From NCBI RefSeq assembly GCF_028743715.1, contig NZ_CP117996.1, forward strand, positions 496,001-560,000: a DNA stretch of 64,000 nt, in the 5' to 3' direction. Shown piece after piece: positions 1-9,260 of the stretch. Below the pieces are notes generated by a model. The model searched no databases and had not been told where the DNA came from. It was given only the letters and a program-made list of their open reading frames with translations. Source of the stretch: Microbacterium sp. Clip185 (GTDB taxonomy: Bacteria > Actinomycetota > Actinomycetes > Actinomycetales > Microbacteriaceae). The position numbers and the translations under genes are program-made. Numbering within the stretch: position 1 is the first letter of the stretch; each line of letters opens with the position of its first letter.

Positions 1-2
1 CG

Positions 3-170
3 TCCGGCGCCGTCATCGGCTGGGTGCCGCTCGAGGTGCGTACCGCATCCGGTCCGCTGGCACTGACCGGTCTCGACCTCGGCCCGACCCTGCCGTTCGC
101 CCTCGGGGCGCTGCTGCTGGGCTCGCTGCTGGTTGGCGTCTCCACACGCCGCCGCTCACCCGCGGAGTAA
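3..170 (+). CDS. C-terminal end of a wall-anchored surface protein (LALTG sorting signal)
   Basis: The gene is cut by the left edge of the window; 55 codons remain in frame and end at TAA. The fragment shows a sortase sorting signal in the usual order: LALTG, a hydrophobic membrane segment rich in Leu, Gly and Ala, then a short basic tail (STRRRSPAE). LAXTG is the motif known for class E sortases of high-GC Gram-positives. The protein is therefore probably exported and linked to peptidoglycan. Nothing can be said about its extracellular function. A strong hairpin follows 8 bases after the stop. Confidence 0.75.
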   Translation, partial: SGAVIGWVPLEVRTASGPLALTGLDLGPTLPFALGALLLGSLLVGVSTRRRSPAE

Positions 171-177
171 CCACACG

Positions 178-218
178 GAAAGGGGGGCGGAGCCGCACAC
201 CGGCTCCGCCCCCCTTTC
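178..218 (+). terminator. Rho-independent-like hairpin terminator
   Basis: A perfect 18-bp stem (GAAAGGGGGGCGGAGCCG paired with its complement) encloses a 5-base loop and ends in TTTC. It lies just after the stop of the surface protein gene. The mirrored A and T runs would let it work in both directions. Confidence 0.8.
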
Positions 219-245
219 GCGCGCACCCCGTTGCCCGTCCAAAGA

Positions 246-318
246 CCGCGAGACTGCATCTTCCGCACGAGATCACGGGTAAACACAGTGATCTCGTGAA
301 GGAGATGCAGTCTCGCGG
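246..318. repeat. Long imperfect intergenic palindrome
   Basis: The arms CCGCGAGACTGCATCT (246-261) and AGATGCAGTCTCGCGG (303-318) are perfectly complementary. After a 4-base mismatch an inner pair CACGAGATCAC (266-276) / GTGATCTCGTG (288-298) continues the stem to an 11-base loop. It sits between two convergent genes, after a separate terminator, so it may terminate pgm or be a dispersed palindromic element. Confidence 0.75.
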
Positions 319-338
319 AGAAGGGATGCGGACGCGGG

Positions 339-1982
339 TCAGGCGCCGGAGAGAGCCTCGGACACCACGGCACGGGCCTCGTCCTGCACGTCGTGCAGGT
401 GGGCTTCGCCGCGCAGCGACTCCGCATAGAGCTTGTAGACGTCCTCGGTGCCGGACGGACGCGCGGCGAACCACGCATCCGCCGTCACCACCTTGAGGCC
501 GCCGATCGCCGCGCCGTTGCCGGGGGCGTGCGAGAGCTTCGCCGTAATGGGTTCGCCGGCGAGCTCGGTGGCGGTGACCGCATCCGGCGACAGCTTCGAG
601 AGCGCTGCCTTCTGCTCGGGCGTGGCCGGGGCATCGACGCGCTGGTACACGGATGCGCCGTAGGTGTCTTCGAGCTCCGCGTAGCGCTGCGAGGGCGTCT
701 TGCCGGTCACGGCGAGGATCTCTGCGGCGAGCAGGCACAGCAGGATGCCGTCTTTGTCAGTGGTCCAGACGGTGCCGTCCTGGCGGAGGAAGGATGCGCC
801 GGCGGACTCCTCGCCGCCGAAGGCGACCGATCCGTCGAGCAGACCCGGGACGAACCACTTGAAGCCGACCGGGACCTCGTAGAGCGTGCGCCCGAGCGCC
901 TCGACGACCCGGTCGATGATCATCGACGACACGAGGGTCTTGCCGACGGCCGCCTCCGCGGGCCAGCCGGGGCGGTGCGAGAACAGGTAGTCGATCGCGA
1001 CCGCCAGGTAGTGGTTCGGGTTCATGAGCCCCGCGTCGGGGGTGACGATGCCGTGGCGATCCGCATCCGCATCGTTTCCGGTGAGGATGTCGTACTCGTC
1101 ACGCCGGGCGACGAGAGCTGCCATGGCGTTGGGCGAGGACGGATCCATGCGGATCTTCTCGTCCCAGTCGAGGGTCATGAACTTCCACGTCGGGTCGACG
1201 TCGGGGTTCACGACCGTGAGGTCGAGGCCGTAGTGCTCGGCGATCAGCGCCCAGTAGTCCACGGATGCGCCGCCGAGCGGGTCGGCGCCGATGCGGATGC
1301 CGGCCCTCTTGATCGCCTCGATGTCGATGATGGCGTCGAGGTCGCGCACGTACGCCTCGCGGAAGTCGTACTGCGCGAGGGTGTCGCCGTCGATGTCGGC
1401 GTAGGGGGTGCGCTTCACGCCCTCGAGCCCGGCCGCGATGAGCTCGTTGGCGCGATCGGCGATCCACGAGGTCGCATCGGTGTCGGCGGGACCACCGTGG
1501 GGCGGGTTGTACTTGAAACCGCCGTCGCGCGGCGGGTTGTGGGAGGGCGTCACGACGATGCCGTCCGCACGCCCCGTGTCGTCGGCGGCGCGATCGCGGT
1601 TGTAGGTGAGGATCGCGTGGCTGAGGGCGGGGGTGGGAACCCACGAGTCGCGGGCGTCGACGCGCACGTCCACGCCGTTGGCGACGAGCACCTCGATGGC
1701 GGTTCGCTCGGCCGGCAGCGACAGGCCGTGGGTGTCGCGGCCGAGAAAGAGCGGACCGGTGATGCCCTGACCCGCGCGGTAGTCGACGATCGCCTGGGTG
1801 GTGGCGAGGATGTGGTTCTCGTTGAAGCTGGTCGACAGGCTCGACCCGCGGTGTCCGCTCGTTCCGAACACGACCCGCTGCGCGGGTACCGAGGCGTCGG
1901 GCTTCAGGTCGTAGTAGGCGGCGATCAGCTCGTCGATGTCGATCAGATCAGAGGGCTCAGCAGGCTGTCCGGCACGGCTCAT
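339..1982 (-). CDS. pgm: Phosphoglucomutase, alpha-D-glucose-specific
   Basis: Interconverts glucose 1-phosphate and glucose 6-phosphate in the cytoplasm, linking glycolysis to glycogen and wall precursor synthesis. The 547-residue length matches the Pgm family (about 546). Visible landmarks are the N-terminal FGTSGHRG motif, the phosphoserine loop [13 protein letters not shown], the metal loop [11 protein letters not shown], the sugar-binding [10 protein letters not shown] and the C-terminal phosphate-binding [13 protein letters not shown]. The ATG at 1982 (MSRAGQ) is chosen because a CAGACT -10-like element lies six bases upstream. The frame stays open further, but that stretch runs into the divergent pheA promoter. 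The gene is convergent with the surface protein gene. Confidence 0.95.
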   Translation of the reverse strand: MSRAGQPAEPSDLIDIDELIAAYYDLKPDASVPAQRVVFGTSGHRGSSLSTSFNENHILATTQAIVDYRAGQGITGPLFLGRDTHGLSLPAERTAIEVLVANGVDVRVDARDSWVPTPALSHAILTYNRDRAADDTGRADGIVVTPSHNPPRDGGFKYNPPHGGPADTDATSWIADRANELIAAGLEGVKRTPYADIDGDTLAQYDFREAYVRDLDAIIDIEAIKRAGIRIGADPLGGASVDYWALIAEHYGLDLTVVNPDVDPTWKFMTLDWDEKIRMDPSSPNAMAALVARRDEYDILTGNDADADRHGIVTPDAGLMNPNHYLAVAIDYLFSHRPGWPAEAAVGKTLVSSMIIDRVVEALGRTLYEVPVGFKWFVPGLLDGSVAFGGEESAGASFLRQDGTVWTTDKDGILLCLLAAEILAVTGKTPSQRYAELEDTYGASVYQRVDAPATPEQKAALSKLSPDAVTATELAGEPITAKLSHAPGNGAAIGGLKVVTADAWFAARPSGTEDVYKLYAESLRGEAHLHDVQDEARAVVSEALSGA

Positions 1983-2075
1983 GCCCCTAGTCTGCCGTGC
2001 CGGCAGGGTGTCGTCACTCTCCGCGCCCACAGCGGCCTCATTTCGGCTGTTCACCGGAGGCCGTCGGGTGCGGTC

Positions 2076-2081
2076 TAGGCT
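2076..2081 (+). promoter_or_regulatory. -10 element of pheA (TAGGCT)
   Basis: TAGGCT lies eight bases before the GTG at 2090, which fits a leaderless or near-leaderless transcript and argues for 2090 over the GTG at 2084. Confidence 0.5.
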
Positions 2082-2089
2082 GAGTGCCC

Positions 2090-3043
2090 GTGAGCACCGC
2101 ATCCGTCGACCGTCGTACCTACAGCTATCTGGGTCCGGCCGGAACCTTTACGGAGGCGGCCCTCGCTCAGGTCCCCGAGGCGCGCGGTCAGATCTGGCGT
2201 TCGGTGCGCAACGTCGGCGAGGCGCTCGCGGACGTCGTCGAGGGTCGATCGGATGCGGCGATGATCGCCATCGAGAACTCGGTCGACGGCGGGGTCTCCA
2301 CGGCGCAGGACGCGCTGGCCACGATGCCGGGGCTGCGCATCATCGGCGAGTACCTCGTGCCGGTCAACTTCGTGCTCGTCGGCCGGCCCGGACAGCGCCT
2401 CGAGGACGTCTCGCTGGTCGCCGCGCACCCCGTCGCCTACGCGCAGTGCCTGCAGTGGCTCAGCCGAGAGCTTCCCGCGCACGCCCACCTGCCCGCATCC
2501 AGCAACGTCGCCGCCGCCCTGGGACTGCTCGACGGGACCAGCGATGCGGATGCGGCCATCGCCCCTCCCGGCATCCTCGAGCACCACGAGCTCGACCTGC
2601 TCGCGGAGGGCGTCGGCGACAAGAAGGACGCCGTCACCCGCTTCGTGCTCGTGGCCCGCACGGTGGCGCCGCCGGCACCCACCGGAGCCGACAAGACCTC
2701 GCTCATCGTGGAGCTGCCGGAGGAGTACCCCGGTGCGCTCATGGAGATGCTGGAGCAGTTCGCGACGCGCGGGATCAACCTGTCGCTGCTCGCATCCCGT
2801 CCGATCGGCGATGCCCTCGGCCGGTATCGATTCGTGATCGACGCCGACGGGCACGTCCTCGACGAGCGTGTGGCCGACGCCCTCATGGGGCTGCGCCGTT
2901 TCAGCCCGAAGGTGATCTTCCTCGGCTCGTACCCGCGGGCCGACCGCGCCATCAACCGCTACCCCGAGCGGTACTCCGACGACGTGTTCGTCGAGGCCCG
3001 CGACTGGCTGCGCGCGTTGGTCAGCGGAGAACCCGAGGCCTGA
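2090..3043 (+). CDS. pheA: Prephenate dehydratase
   Basis: Converts prephenate to phenylpyruvate in phenylalanine synthesis. The 317-residue protein begins with the family signature [13 protein letters not shown] and carries IENSVDGGV and the catalytic VTRFVLVAR stretch in the periplasmic-binding-like dehydratase domain (about 1-190). It ends with an ACT domain (about 200-285, including the ESRP-like ASRPIGD segment), the usual site of phenylalanine feedback. It is the monofunctional form without chorismate mutase, as usual in Actinobacteria. It is divergent from pgm with about 107 bases between the starts. Confidence 0.93.
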   Translation: MSTASVDRRTYSYLGPAGTFTEAALAQVPEARGQIWRSVRNVGEALADVVEGRSDAAMIAIENSVDGGVSTAQDALATMPGLRIIGEYLVPVNFVLVGRPGQRLEDVSLVAAHPVAYAQCLQWLSRELPAHAHLPASSNVAAALGLLDGTSDADAAIAPPGILEHHELDLLAEGVGDKKDAVTRFVLVARTVAPPAPTGADKTSLIVELPEEYPGALMEMLEQFATRGINLSLLASRPIGDALGRYRFVIDADGHVLDERVADALMGLRRFSPKVIFLGSYPRADRAINRYPERYSDDVFVEARDWLRALVSGEPEA

Positions 3044-3065
3044 CCTCCCCGCCTCGCGAGGCTCA

Positions 3066-3105
3066 CCTGTCACAGATCGCGCCGCGGACGTCGATCTGTG
3101 ACAGG
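3066..3105. terminator. Palindrome between convergent genes
   Basis: CCTGTCACAGATCG (3066-3079) pairs perfectly with CGATCTGTGACAGG (3092-3105) around a 12-base loop. It lies between the ends of pheA and the oxidoreductase gene. There is no T run, so it is either a bidirectional terminator or a dispersed palindrome. Confidence 0.6.
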
Positions 3106-3143
3106 GGAAGCGGTCCGACCGGCCGAAGCCTGACCCGGCGGGC

Positions 3144-4190
3144 TCAGGCGGCGAGCAGCGGCGTGAGCAGCTCGAGCGTCTGGACGCGCCCGCCCGCGGT
3201 GTCCATCGGCTCCGCGTCGTAAGCGCCGGCCACGGGCGAGACCATGATCTCGTCCACGCCATAGCGGGCCGAGAACGCGCGGAGCGCATCGGCGGTCTGC
3301 TCGGGCGCCCCGACGAACCAGGTGCGCCGGGCGTTGTCGATGATGTGCGCGGCGAGGTTGTCGTGCGCTTCCGCATCCCGCGCCTGCTCGACGGTCTCCA
3401 TCGGCACCAGCGGGCGGCCGGAACGGATGCGGGACATCATGCGCAACTGCGGCAGCGCACGCTCCCACGCTTCGGTCTCCGTCGGAGCGACGACCGCGTT
3501 CGCGGTGACGAAGGTGCGCGGGCTCGGGTGTGCCTCGGAGGGCTGGTACTGGTCGCGGTACAGAGTCAGCGCGCGCTCGAGGCCGTCGCCGGCGAAGTGG
3601 TTCGCGAAGACGTAGGGCAGGCCGGATGCCGCGGCCAACTGCGCGGAGTAGTCGCTCGAGCCGAGCAGCCACACCTCGGGGAGAGTCGTCGCGGCCGGCG
3701 TCGCGTGCACGCTGTAGGTGTCGCCGGAGGTGAAGCGCACCGTGGCGCCCGCGTCGCTCGTGAGCGAGAGGATGTCGGAGATGTGCTGCGGGAACTGCTC
3801 CACATCGCTCGTGGTGCCGCTGCGGCGCAGCAGCTGGGTGATGACAGGGTCGCTGCCCGGCGCACGCCCGATGCCGAGGTCGATGCGGCCCGGCGCGAGA
3901 GCCTCGAGCGCCGCGAACTGCTCGGCGACGATGAGGGGCGAGTGGTTGGGGAGCATCACGCCTCCCGAGCCGACCCGCATCCGCTTCGTTCGTGCGGCAG
4001 CGGCGGCGATGAGTACGGGCGGGCTCGTCGAGGCGACCGCGGGCATGTTGTGGTGCTCCGCGAACCAGTAGCGGCCGATGCCCAGCTCGTCCGCGCTCTG
4101 CGCGAGGTCGAGGGATGCGGCGACGGCCTGCGCGCTGGTCTGGCCGGTGTGCACGGGAACGAGGTCGAGGACGGAAACGGTGATGCTCAT
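3144..4190 (-). CDS. LLM-class (luciferase-like) flavin-dependent oxidoreductase
   Basis: 348-residue TIM-barrel protein of the bacterial luciferase-like family, probably FMN-dependent, acting on an unidentified substrate. Family landmarks are LDLVPVHTGQ near the start, RYWFAEHHNMPAVASTSPPVLI (read in segments), RVGSGGVMLPNHSPLIVAEQF and GRIDLGIGRAPGSDP. These are typical of the MsnO8-type subgroup often annotated as a luciferase family monooxygenase. The ATG at 4190 (MSITVSVLD) begins at the first beta strand of the family. It stands alone, convergent with pheA. Confidence 0.85.
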   Translation of the reverse strand: MSITVSVLDLVPVHTGQTSAQAVAASLDLAQSADELGIGRYWFAEHHNMPAVASTSPPVLIAAAAARTKRMRVGSGGVMLPNHSPLIVAEQFAALEALAPGRIDLGIGRAPGSDPVITQLLRRSGTTSDVEQFPQHISDILSLTSDAGATVRFTSGDTYSVHATPAATTLPEVWLLGSSDYSAQLAAASGLPYVFANHFAGDGLERALTLYRDQYQPSEAHPSPRTFVTANAVVAPTETEAWERALPQLRMMSRIRSGRPLVPMETVEQARDAEAHDNLAAHIIDNARRTWFVGAPEQTADALRAFSARYGVDEIMVSPVAGAYDAEPMDTAGGRVQTLELLTPLLAA

Positions 4191-4276
4191 CCAAGAGAGC
4201 AACCGAAGCGGCCGTGGGAGCATTCCCCGGCGACCCGGCGATGCTGAATATGGTGGGACTCATGCGAGGGGGAGCG

Positions 4277-4657
4277 ATGCGTTGGTTGAGCGCGGCCGTG
4301 GCCGTGGTGACGGTGGCGGGCGTGGCGTGGTTGGGGTTCGCTCCGACATCCGCCGCGCTGTCCAACTGGGTGGGCTCGATCGAGTGCCGAGCGGTGCTCG
4401 CTCCGCTCGAGGGCGTGAGCCTGGTATCGAATCTCACGCCGCAGCAGAACGAGATCGCTGAGGAGTGGCTCGTCGCCGTTGGCTACCTGGACGATGGCCG
4501 GTCGCCCACGGCCGACCAGATGAGCTCCGTCGTATCGAACGTGCATGACGTCTGCGCCGACGCTCAGCGGCAGCGCTCGACGTGGATGCTGCTCGCCGCT
4601 GTCTTCGGCAGCGCGCTTGCGCTCGCGCTCGCACCGCGCCGTCGCACGCGAGAGTAG
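4277..4657 (+). CDS. Small membrane protein of unknown function
   Basis: 126 residues with a hydrophobic segment at the N-terminus (about 5-25) and another near the C-terminus (about 100-120), flanking a soluble loop with two cysteines (SIECRAV and DVCADAQ). The tail RRRTRE is basic. I do not recognise the family. The ATG at 4277 has GAGGGGGAG just upstream; an in-frame ATG at 4262 is possible. It is divergent from the luciferase-like gene and convergent with the lipoprotein gene at 4717. Confidence 0.6.
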   Translation: MRWLSAAVAVVTVAGVAWLGFAPTSAALSNWVGSIECRAVLAPLEGVSLVSNLTPQQNEIAEEWLVAVGYLDDGRSPTADQMSSVVSNVHDVCADAQRQRSTWMLLAAVFGSALALALAPRRRTRE

Positions 4658-4716
4658 TGGTGTTCACGGCCTATGCGGGCCGCCGCATTCCGCGGTGCGC
4701 CGGATCGCAGCGGCGG

Positions 4717-5331
4717 TTACGGCTTCCAGGTCACGGGCTGCTCGGCGTAGGGGTGATCCTCGTCGGGGAAGGTCGCCGTTCGGCTGGTGCCGTTGAACTC
4801 GACGCCACCCAGATCGGCGCCGGTCGTCAGGGCGACCCAGCACTCCAGTGCGGTCCCGTCCTTCGGCTCGGGCAGCGTGAGCCCGCACGCGTCGGCGTCG
4901 CCCATCGCGACGTTGCCGACGTCGTTCGCGAGCCACCCTGCGAACGATCCGTCGGACTCCAACGGGATGAGCGGCACGGTTCGCGGCGTGCTGTCGTACT
5001 CGCTGACCGGTGTCCACGTGTACTGGACGACGATCGCGAACGGATGCCGGCTGGCCACCTCCGCCGTCTGCGCGAAGCCTTCGATGCGGTCGGCGTCGAT
5101 CGGGTCCATCGACAGCACCGTCGCGCCGACGAGTTCCTCCTCGCCGCTCGCTCCCGGGACCTTCACCCACGCGGTGTCGCCGATCGACAATGCCGTGCCG
5201 GGCACGGTCGCCTCAGCCGGGGCGTCACCGACCTCGACGGGGGACACATCGGCGGCCGCCGAGCATCCCGCCAGGCACAGGGCGGCTGCGGCCAGGACAG
5301 GGAAGCTCACGCGGCGTGCGATGCGGGGCAT
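4717..5331 (-). CDS. Putative lipoprotein of unknown function
   Basis: 204 residues with a lipoprotein signal (MPRIARR, hydrophobic core, LAGC with lipidated Cys23). The mature part has no recognised domain. Conserved-looking elements are GDTAWVKVPG and a YTWTPVSEYD strand, plus one Cys pair (DACG and LECW). It is predicted to sit on the outer face of the membrane. AAGGA precedes the ATG by about six bases. Photolyase lies 20 bases upstream on the same strand, so the two may be cotranscribed. Confidence 0.75.
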   Translation of the reverse strand: MPRIARRVSFPVLAAAALCLAGCSAAADVSPVEVGDAPAEATVPGTALSIGDTAWVKVPGASGEEELVGATVLSMDPIDADRIEGFAQTAEVASRHPFAIVVQYTWTPVSEYDSTPRTVPLIPLESDGSFAGWLANDVGNVAMGDADACGLTLPEPKDGTALECWVALTTGADLGGVEFNGTSRTATFPDEDHPYAEQPVTWKP

Positions 5332-5351
5332 GTCGGGTCCTTCCAGGGCGC

Positions 5352-6698
5352 TCAGTGCGCGGCAGCTTTGACGTTCTCGTACGCGTCCAGCGCGCGCCTG
5401 CGCGATGCCCCCAAGTCGACGAGTGGTTCCAGGGATGCGGAATCCGGAGCCCACTGCGAGACGTACAACCCATCCTTGTCGAACTTCTCCGCCTGGGTGA
5501 GGGGGTTGAAAATCCGGAAGTACGGTGCTGCGTCGGCGCCCGAGCCGGCGACCCACTGCCAGTTGAAGGGATTCGAGGCCGCATCCGCGTCGACGAGGGT
5601 GTCCCAGAACCACTGCTCGCCGTGACGCCAGTCGATCATGAGGTTCTTGATCAGGTATGAGGCGGTCACCATGCGCACGCGGTTGTGCATGGTCCCGGAA
5701 TGCCAGAGCTCCCGCATCCCTGCGTCCACGAGCGGCACGCCCGTGCGCCCCCGTTGCCACGCCTCGAGGTGCGAGCGCTGCAGCCGAGGCCAGGGGAACG
5801 CGTCGAACGACCCGCGCAGGTTCTTGCGGGCCAGATCGGGGAAGTGGAACAGGGTGTGCCAGGCGAACTCGCGCCAGCCGACCTCGGAGAGGAAGCGCCC
5901 CGCATCCGCGCCGGTCGCCAACGTGTCGTGCCAGACGGTGAAAGGACTCAGCTCGCCCCAGCGCAGTCGCGGCGACAGCAGGGACGTGACGCCCGCGGCG
6001 GGCTCGTCGCGCGCGGTGTCGTAGCCCGCGAGATCGTCCTTCAGAAACTCTCGGAGCCGGGATCGCGCGGCGGGCTCGCCCGGCTCCCACGTCTCCCGCA
6101 GGCCCCCCGCCCAGTCGGGATGCGTCGGAAGCAGCTCCCAGTCGTCCAGCGCGTCGGATGCGGGCGGCCTGCCCACCCCGTCGATCTCCCGCGGCTCCGG
6201 CAGCGGCGCCCGCGGTGCCGGCAGATGCAGACAGGCGCGCCAGAAGGGCGTGAACACGGAGAAGTGCGTGTCGGAGCCGGTGCGCACGGTCCACGGCTCG
6301 AACAGCAGCGACGCCTGGAACGAGCGCACCTCGAGGCCGTCACCACGCAGGCTCTGCTTGAGGCCGGCATCGATCTCGCGTTCGGGCCCGCCGTAGCGGC
6401 GGTTCCAGAAGACCGCGCCGGCGCCCGCATCCGACACCAACTCCCGGAGCACGGATGCGGCAGCGCCGCGGCGCAGCACCAGGCTGCCGCCTCGCTCCCG
6501 CAGCCGCTCGCCGAGCGACGCGAGCGAGTGGTGCAGCCACCAGCGAGCGGCGCCGCCGAGGGTGCGGACACCCGGCGACTCCTCATCGAGCACGTACACC
6601 CCGACGACGGGTTCGCCGCGGTCGATCGCCGCGCGCAGGGCCGGATTGTCGGCCAGGCGCAGATCGTCGCGGAACCAGACGAGGGTGGGGCTGCTCAC
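5352..6698 (-). CDS. phr: Deoxyribodipyrimidine photo-lyase
   Basis: Light-driven repair of cyclobutane pyrimidine dimers. The 448-residue protein has the N-terminal antenna domain (TLVWFRDDLRLADNPAL, VFWNRRYGGPE) and the C-terminal FAD domain with the class I signatures SPRLRWGELSP, EVGWREFAWHTLFHFPDL, GVPLVDAGMREL, MHNRVRMVTASYLIKNL and DADAASNPFNWQWVAG. All usual parts are present and the length is normal. It starts with GTG at 6698. Confidence 0.95.
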   Translation of the reverse strand: MSSPTLVWFRDDLRLADNPALRAAIDRGEPVVGVYVLDEESPGVRTLGGAARWWLHHSLASLGERLRERGGSLVLRRGAAASVLRELVSDAGAGAVFWNRRYGGPEREIDAGLKQSLRGDGLEVRSFQASLLFEPWTVRTGSDTHFSVFTPFWRACLHLPAPRAPLPEPREIDGVGRPPASDALDDWELLPTHPDWAGGLRETWEPGEPAARSRLREFLKDDLAGYDTARDEPAAGVTSLLSPRLRWGELSPFTVWHDTLATGADAGRFLSEVGWREFAWHTLFHFPDLARKNLRGSFDAFPWPRLQRSHLEAWQRGRTGVPLVDAGMRELWHSGTMHNRVRMVTASYLIKNLMIDWRHGEQWFWDTLVDADAASNPFNWQWVAGSGADAAPYFRIFNPLTQAEKFDKDGLYVSQWAPDSASLEPLVDLGASRRRALDAYENVKAAAH

Positions 6699-6746
6699 CC
6701 GCTCATCCTCGCGAACGGCCCGGAATCGGAGCCGAAGGGTTGACAG

Positions 6747-7745
6747 TCAGAGCCGGCTGAGGTCGTGCCCGGTGGGCACCGTCACGCGCAGCGCGCCGGC
6801 GTCGATGCGGCTCACGATCCGCACCGCCTCGCCGAACTCGTCGCCGTCGAGCTGCACCGGATGCGGCTCGGCCGCCGCGACCTCCATCGTCCGCCCGCGC
6901 ATGTAGCGCACGGCGTTGTCGCGGGTGCGCAACTGCAGCACCCGGCGGCCGGCGCGGAACCGGCGCAGCACGCTGTTGTCCCACGCGACCCGGCGCCAGA
7001 CGAACAGCCATCCCCACCACGCCTTGGGCTGGAACAGCACGACGTCCATGGTCCCGTCGGTCACCGAAGCCTCGGGGATGAGGGAGAGCCCCGCCGGCAG
7101 CGACCCGCAGTTCGCGTAGAGCACGCTCTGCACGCGGGCGGAGTGCAGGCGCTGGTCGCCGACCTGGTAGACGATGCGAAACGGCGCGGCCCCGACGAGC
7201 GAACGGGCTGCTCCGTCGACGTAGGCGACCCAGCCGACGCTCTTCTTCAGCGACGGACGGGTGTTGGCGATCATCGCCGCATCCAGCCCGATACCGCCCA
7301 TCACGACGTACGCGTGGGTCTCGCGCGCGCCGTCGACGCGGTGCAGCTCTGCGAAGCCGACGTCGATCATCACGGTGTCACCGGTGAACGCGGTGGCGAT
7401 CACGCGGTCGGCGTCGTCGAGCGGGAGCCGAAGGTTGCGGGCGAGGAGGTTCCCCGTGCCGCTGGGCACGATCGTCAGCGGAACGCCCGTGTGGGCGAGG
7501 GCCTCGGCGACCGCGCGCACCGTGCCATCGCCGCCGGCGACCAGCACGGCGTCCGCTCCCTGCGCGAGCGCCGTGCGCGTCTGGCCCTGGCCGAGATCGT
7601 CGGGGGTCGTCTCGAAGAACAGGGGCGCGCCCCATCCCGCTTGCTCGGCGGCGTGCACGACCTGGGCGCGCAAGCGGCGGGCGTCGACCTTCACAGGGTT
7701 GTAGACCAGCGCCGCGCGCCGTGCGGCGGCAGCATCCGAGGTCAT
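6747..7745 (-). CDS. Diacylglycerol kinase-family lipid kinase
   Basis: 332-residue member of the DagK/YegS lipid kinase family. The nucleotide-binding stretch VLVAGGDGTVRAVAEAL and VPSGTGNLLARNL are visible in the N-terminal half, and the beta-sandwich substrate domain with YANCGSLPAGLSLIPEASVTDGTMDVVLF in the C-terminal half. It probably phosphorylates diacylglycerol or a related lipid at the membrane. The ATG at 7745 (MTSDAAAA) follows TACTCT by six bases on the minus strand, which fixes the start; the frame upstream of it is open but runs through an intergenic repeat array. Confidence 0.9.
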   Translation of the reverse strand: MTSDAAAARRAALVYNPVKVDARRLRAQVVHAAEQAGWGAPLFFETTPDDLGQGQTRTALAQGADAVLVAGGDGTVRAVAEALAHTGVPLTIVPSGTGNLLARNLRLPLDDADRVIATAFTGDTVMIDVGFAELHRVDGARETHAYVVMGGIGLDAAMIANTRPSLKKSVGWVAYVDGAARSLVGAAPFRIVYQVGDQRLHSARVQSVLYANCGSLPAGLSLIPEASVTDGTMDVVLFQPKAWWGWLFVWRRVAWDNSVLRRFRAGRRVLQLRTRDNAVRYMRGRTMEVAAAEPHPVQLDGDEFGEAVRIVSRIDAGALRVTVPTGHDLSRL

Positions 7746-7751
7746 GGTCAC

Positions 7752-7757
7752 AGAGTA
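7752..7757 (-). promoter_or_regulatory. -10 element of the lipid kinase gene (TACTCT)
   Basis: On the minus strand TACTCT is followed by six bases and the ATG at 7745, a leaderless layout. Confidence 0.5.
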
Positions 7758-7829
7758 GGGCCGCGGCGGCGCCGGCGGATGCCGGGATGGCGCCGCTTCT
7801 GCGGTTGTCTCCGCATCCGCCCGCTCGCG

Positions 7830-7950
7830 CTCTGCATGTCCCACTTGCGGCACTTTTCGGGGCCGGTTGACTCTGCATGTCCCACTTGCGGCAGTTTTCG
7901 GGGTCGATTTCTGCGGGAAGTGGGACATGCCTTGCGGGAAGTGGGACATG
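7830..7950. repeat. Cluster of four GCATGTCCCACTT repeats, two direct and two inverted
   Basis: Two 33-base direct copies (7830-7862 and 7871-7903) differ at one base. Each carries the core GCATGTCCCACTT. The inverted core AAGTGGGACATG follows at 7918-7929 and 7939-7950. The array can fold as two alternative stems. It fills most of the 249-base gap between the divergent lipid kinase and serS genes and lies upstream of the serS promoter. Confidence 0.8.
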
Positions 7951-7982
7951 GCGGGCGGAATCCGAGGCGCACACACCGCGTC

Positions 7983-7988
7983 TAGACT
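7983..7988 (+). promoter_or_regulatory. -10 element of serS (TAGACT)
   Basis: TAGACT, six bases, then GTG at 7995. There is no ribosome binding site, so serS is probably leaderless. Confidence 0.55.
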
Positions 7989-7994
7989 TCACGG

Positions 7995-9260
7995 GTGATC
8001 GATCTGGCCCTCCTTCGCGACAACCCCGAGCTCGTCAAGCGCTCCCAGGAAGCCCGCGGCGAGTCCGCGGAGACGGTGGATGCGGCGCTCGCCGCCGATC
8101 GCGAGCGGCGTTCGGCCATCACCGCGTTCGAAGAGCTGCGTGCCGCGCAGAACGCGCACGGTAAGCGGGTGGCCGCTGCTCCCAAGGAGGAGAAGGCCGC
8201 GCTCGTCGCCGAGGCGAAAGAGCTGAGCGCGCAGGTCAAGGCCGCGCAGGCCGCCGTGACCGAGGCGGAGGAGGCAGCCGCGGACGCTCTCGCGAAGATC
8301 GAGAACATCGTCATCGACGGTGTGCCGGTCGGTGGCGAGGACGACTTCGTGACCCTGCGCACGCACGGCGAGATCCCGACGTTCGACTTCACCCCGCGCG
8401 ACCACCTCGAGATCGGGGAGATGCTCGGGGCGATCGACATGGAGCGCGGCACGAAGGTCTCCGGCAGCCGCTTCTACTTCCTCACCGGCGTCGGCGCGCG
8501 CCTCGAGATCGCCCTGATGAACCTCGCGCTCGATCGCGCGCTGCAGGCCGGGTTCACGCCGATCATCCCGCCGACTCTCGTGCGCCCCGAGGTCATGCGC
8601 GGCACCGGATTCCTCGGCAAGCACGCCGCTGAGGTCTACCACCTCGACGACGAGGACCTCTACCTCGTCGGAACGAGCGAGGTGCCCCTCGCCGGGTACC
8701 ACATGGACGAGATCCTCGACCTCGGTCGCGGCCCGAAGCGCTACGCGGGCTGGTCCACCTGTTACCGCAGCGAGGCGGGCTCGTACGGCAAGGACACCCG
8801 CGGCATCATCCGTGTGCACCAGTTCAACAAGCTCGAGATGTTCGTCTACGTCGACCCGGCCGAGGCCGAGGCCGAGCATCTGCGCCTCGTCGAGATGCAG
8901 GAGCGGATGATGCAGGATCTCGGCCTGTCGTACCGCGTCATCGATGTCGCAGCGGGTGACCTCGGTTCCTCGGCAGCGCGCAAGTACGACATCGAGGCGT
9001 GGGTTCCGACGCAGGATGCGTATCGCGAGCTCACCAGCACGAGCAACTGCACGACGTACCAGGCCCGTCGCCTGTCGATCCGGTACCGCCCCGAAGAGGG
9101 CAAGACGCAGCCGGTCGCGACGCTGAACGGCACGCTGGCCACGACGCGCTGGATCGTGGCCATTCTCGAGACGCATCAGCGCGCTGACGGGTCGGTCACC
9201 GTGCCTGAGGTGCTGCGCCCGTTCCTCGGCGGTCTCGAGGTTCTGGAGCCGATCGCGTGA
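7995..9260 (+). CDS. serS: Seryl-tRNA synthetase
   Basis: Class II synthetase charging tRNA-Ser; 421 residues, normal length. The N-terminal coiled coil that grips the long variable arm spans about 25-110 (rich in Ala, Glu, Lys). The catalytic domain shows motif 2 ([21 protein letters not shown] in parts), the AMP-binding [14 protein letters not shown] and motif 3 near [19 protein letters not shown] at 7995 starts [14 protein letters not shown]. It overlaps the next gene by four bases (GTGA), so the HAD phosphatase is cotranscribed. Two tRNA-Ser genes also lie in this window. Confidence 0.97.
   Translation: MIDLALLRDNPELVKRSQEARGESAETVDAALAADRERRSAITAFEELRAAQNAHGKRVAAAPKEEKAALVAEAKELSAQVKAAQAAVTEAEEAAADALAKIENIVIDGVPVGGEDDFVTLRTHGEIPTFDFTPRDHLEIGEMLGAIDMERGTKVSGSRFYFLTGVGARLEIALMNLALDRALQAGFTPIIPPTLVRPEVMRGTGFLGKHAAEVYHLDDEDLYLVGTSEVPLAGYHMDEILDLGRGPKRYAGWSTCYRSEAGSYGKDTRGIIRVHQFNKLEMFVYVDPAEAEAEHLRLVEMQERMMQDLGLSYRVIDVAAGDLGSSAARKYDIEAWVPTQDAYRELTSTSNCTTYQARRLSIRYRPEEGKTQPVATLNGTLATTRWIVAILETHQRADGSVTVPEVLRPFLGGLEVLEPIA

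Noticed and set aside
7830-7950. Possible CRISPR array
   Set aside because: Only two direct copies with an 8-base gap, then inverted cores; no spacers of regular length and no cas genes.
7746-7994. Possible T-box leader of serS
   Set aside because: The -10 TAGACT lies six bases before the serS GTG, so the region is not in the serS mRNA, and no T-box sequence was seen.
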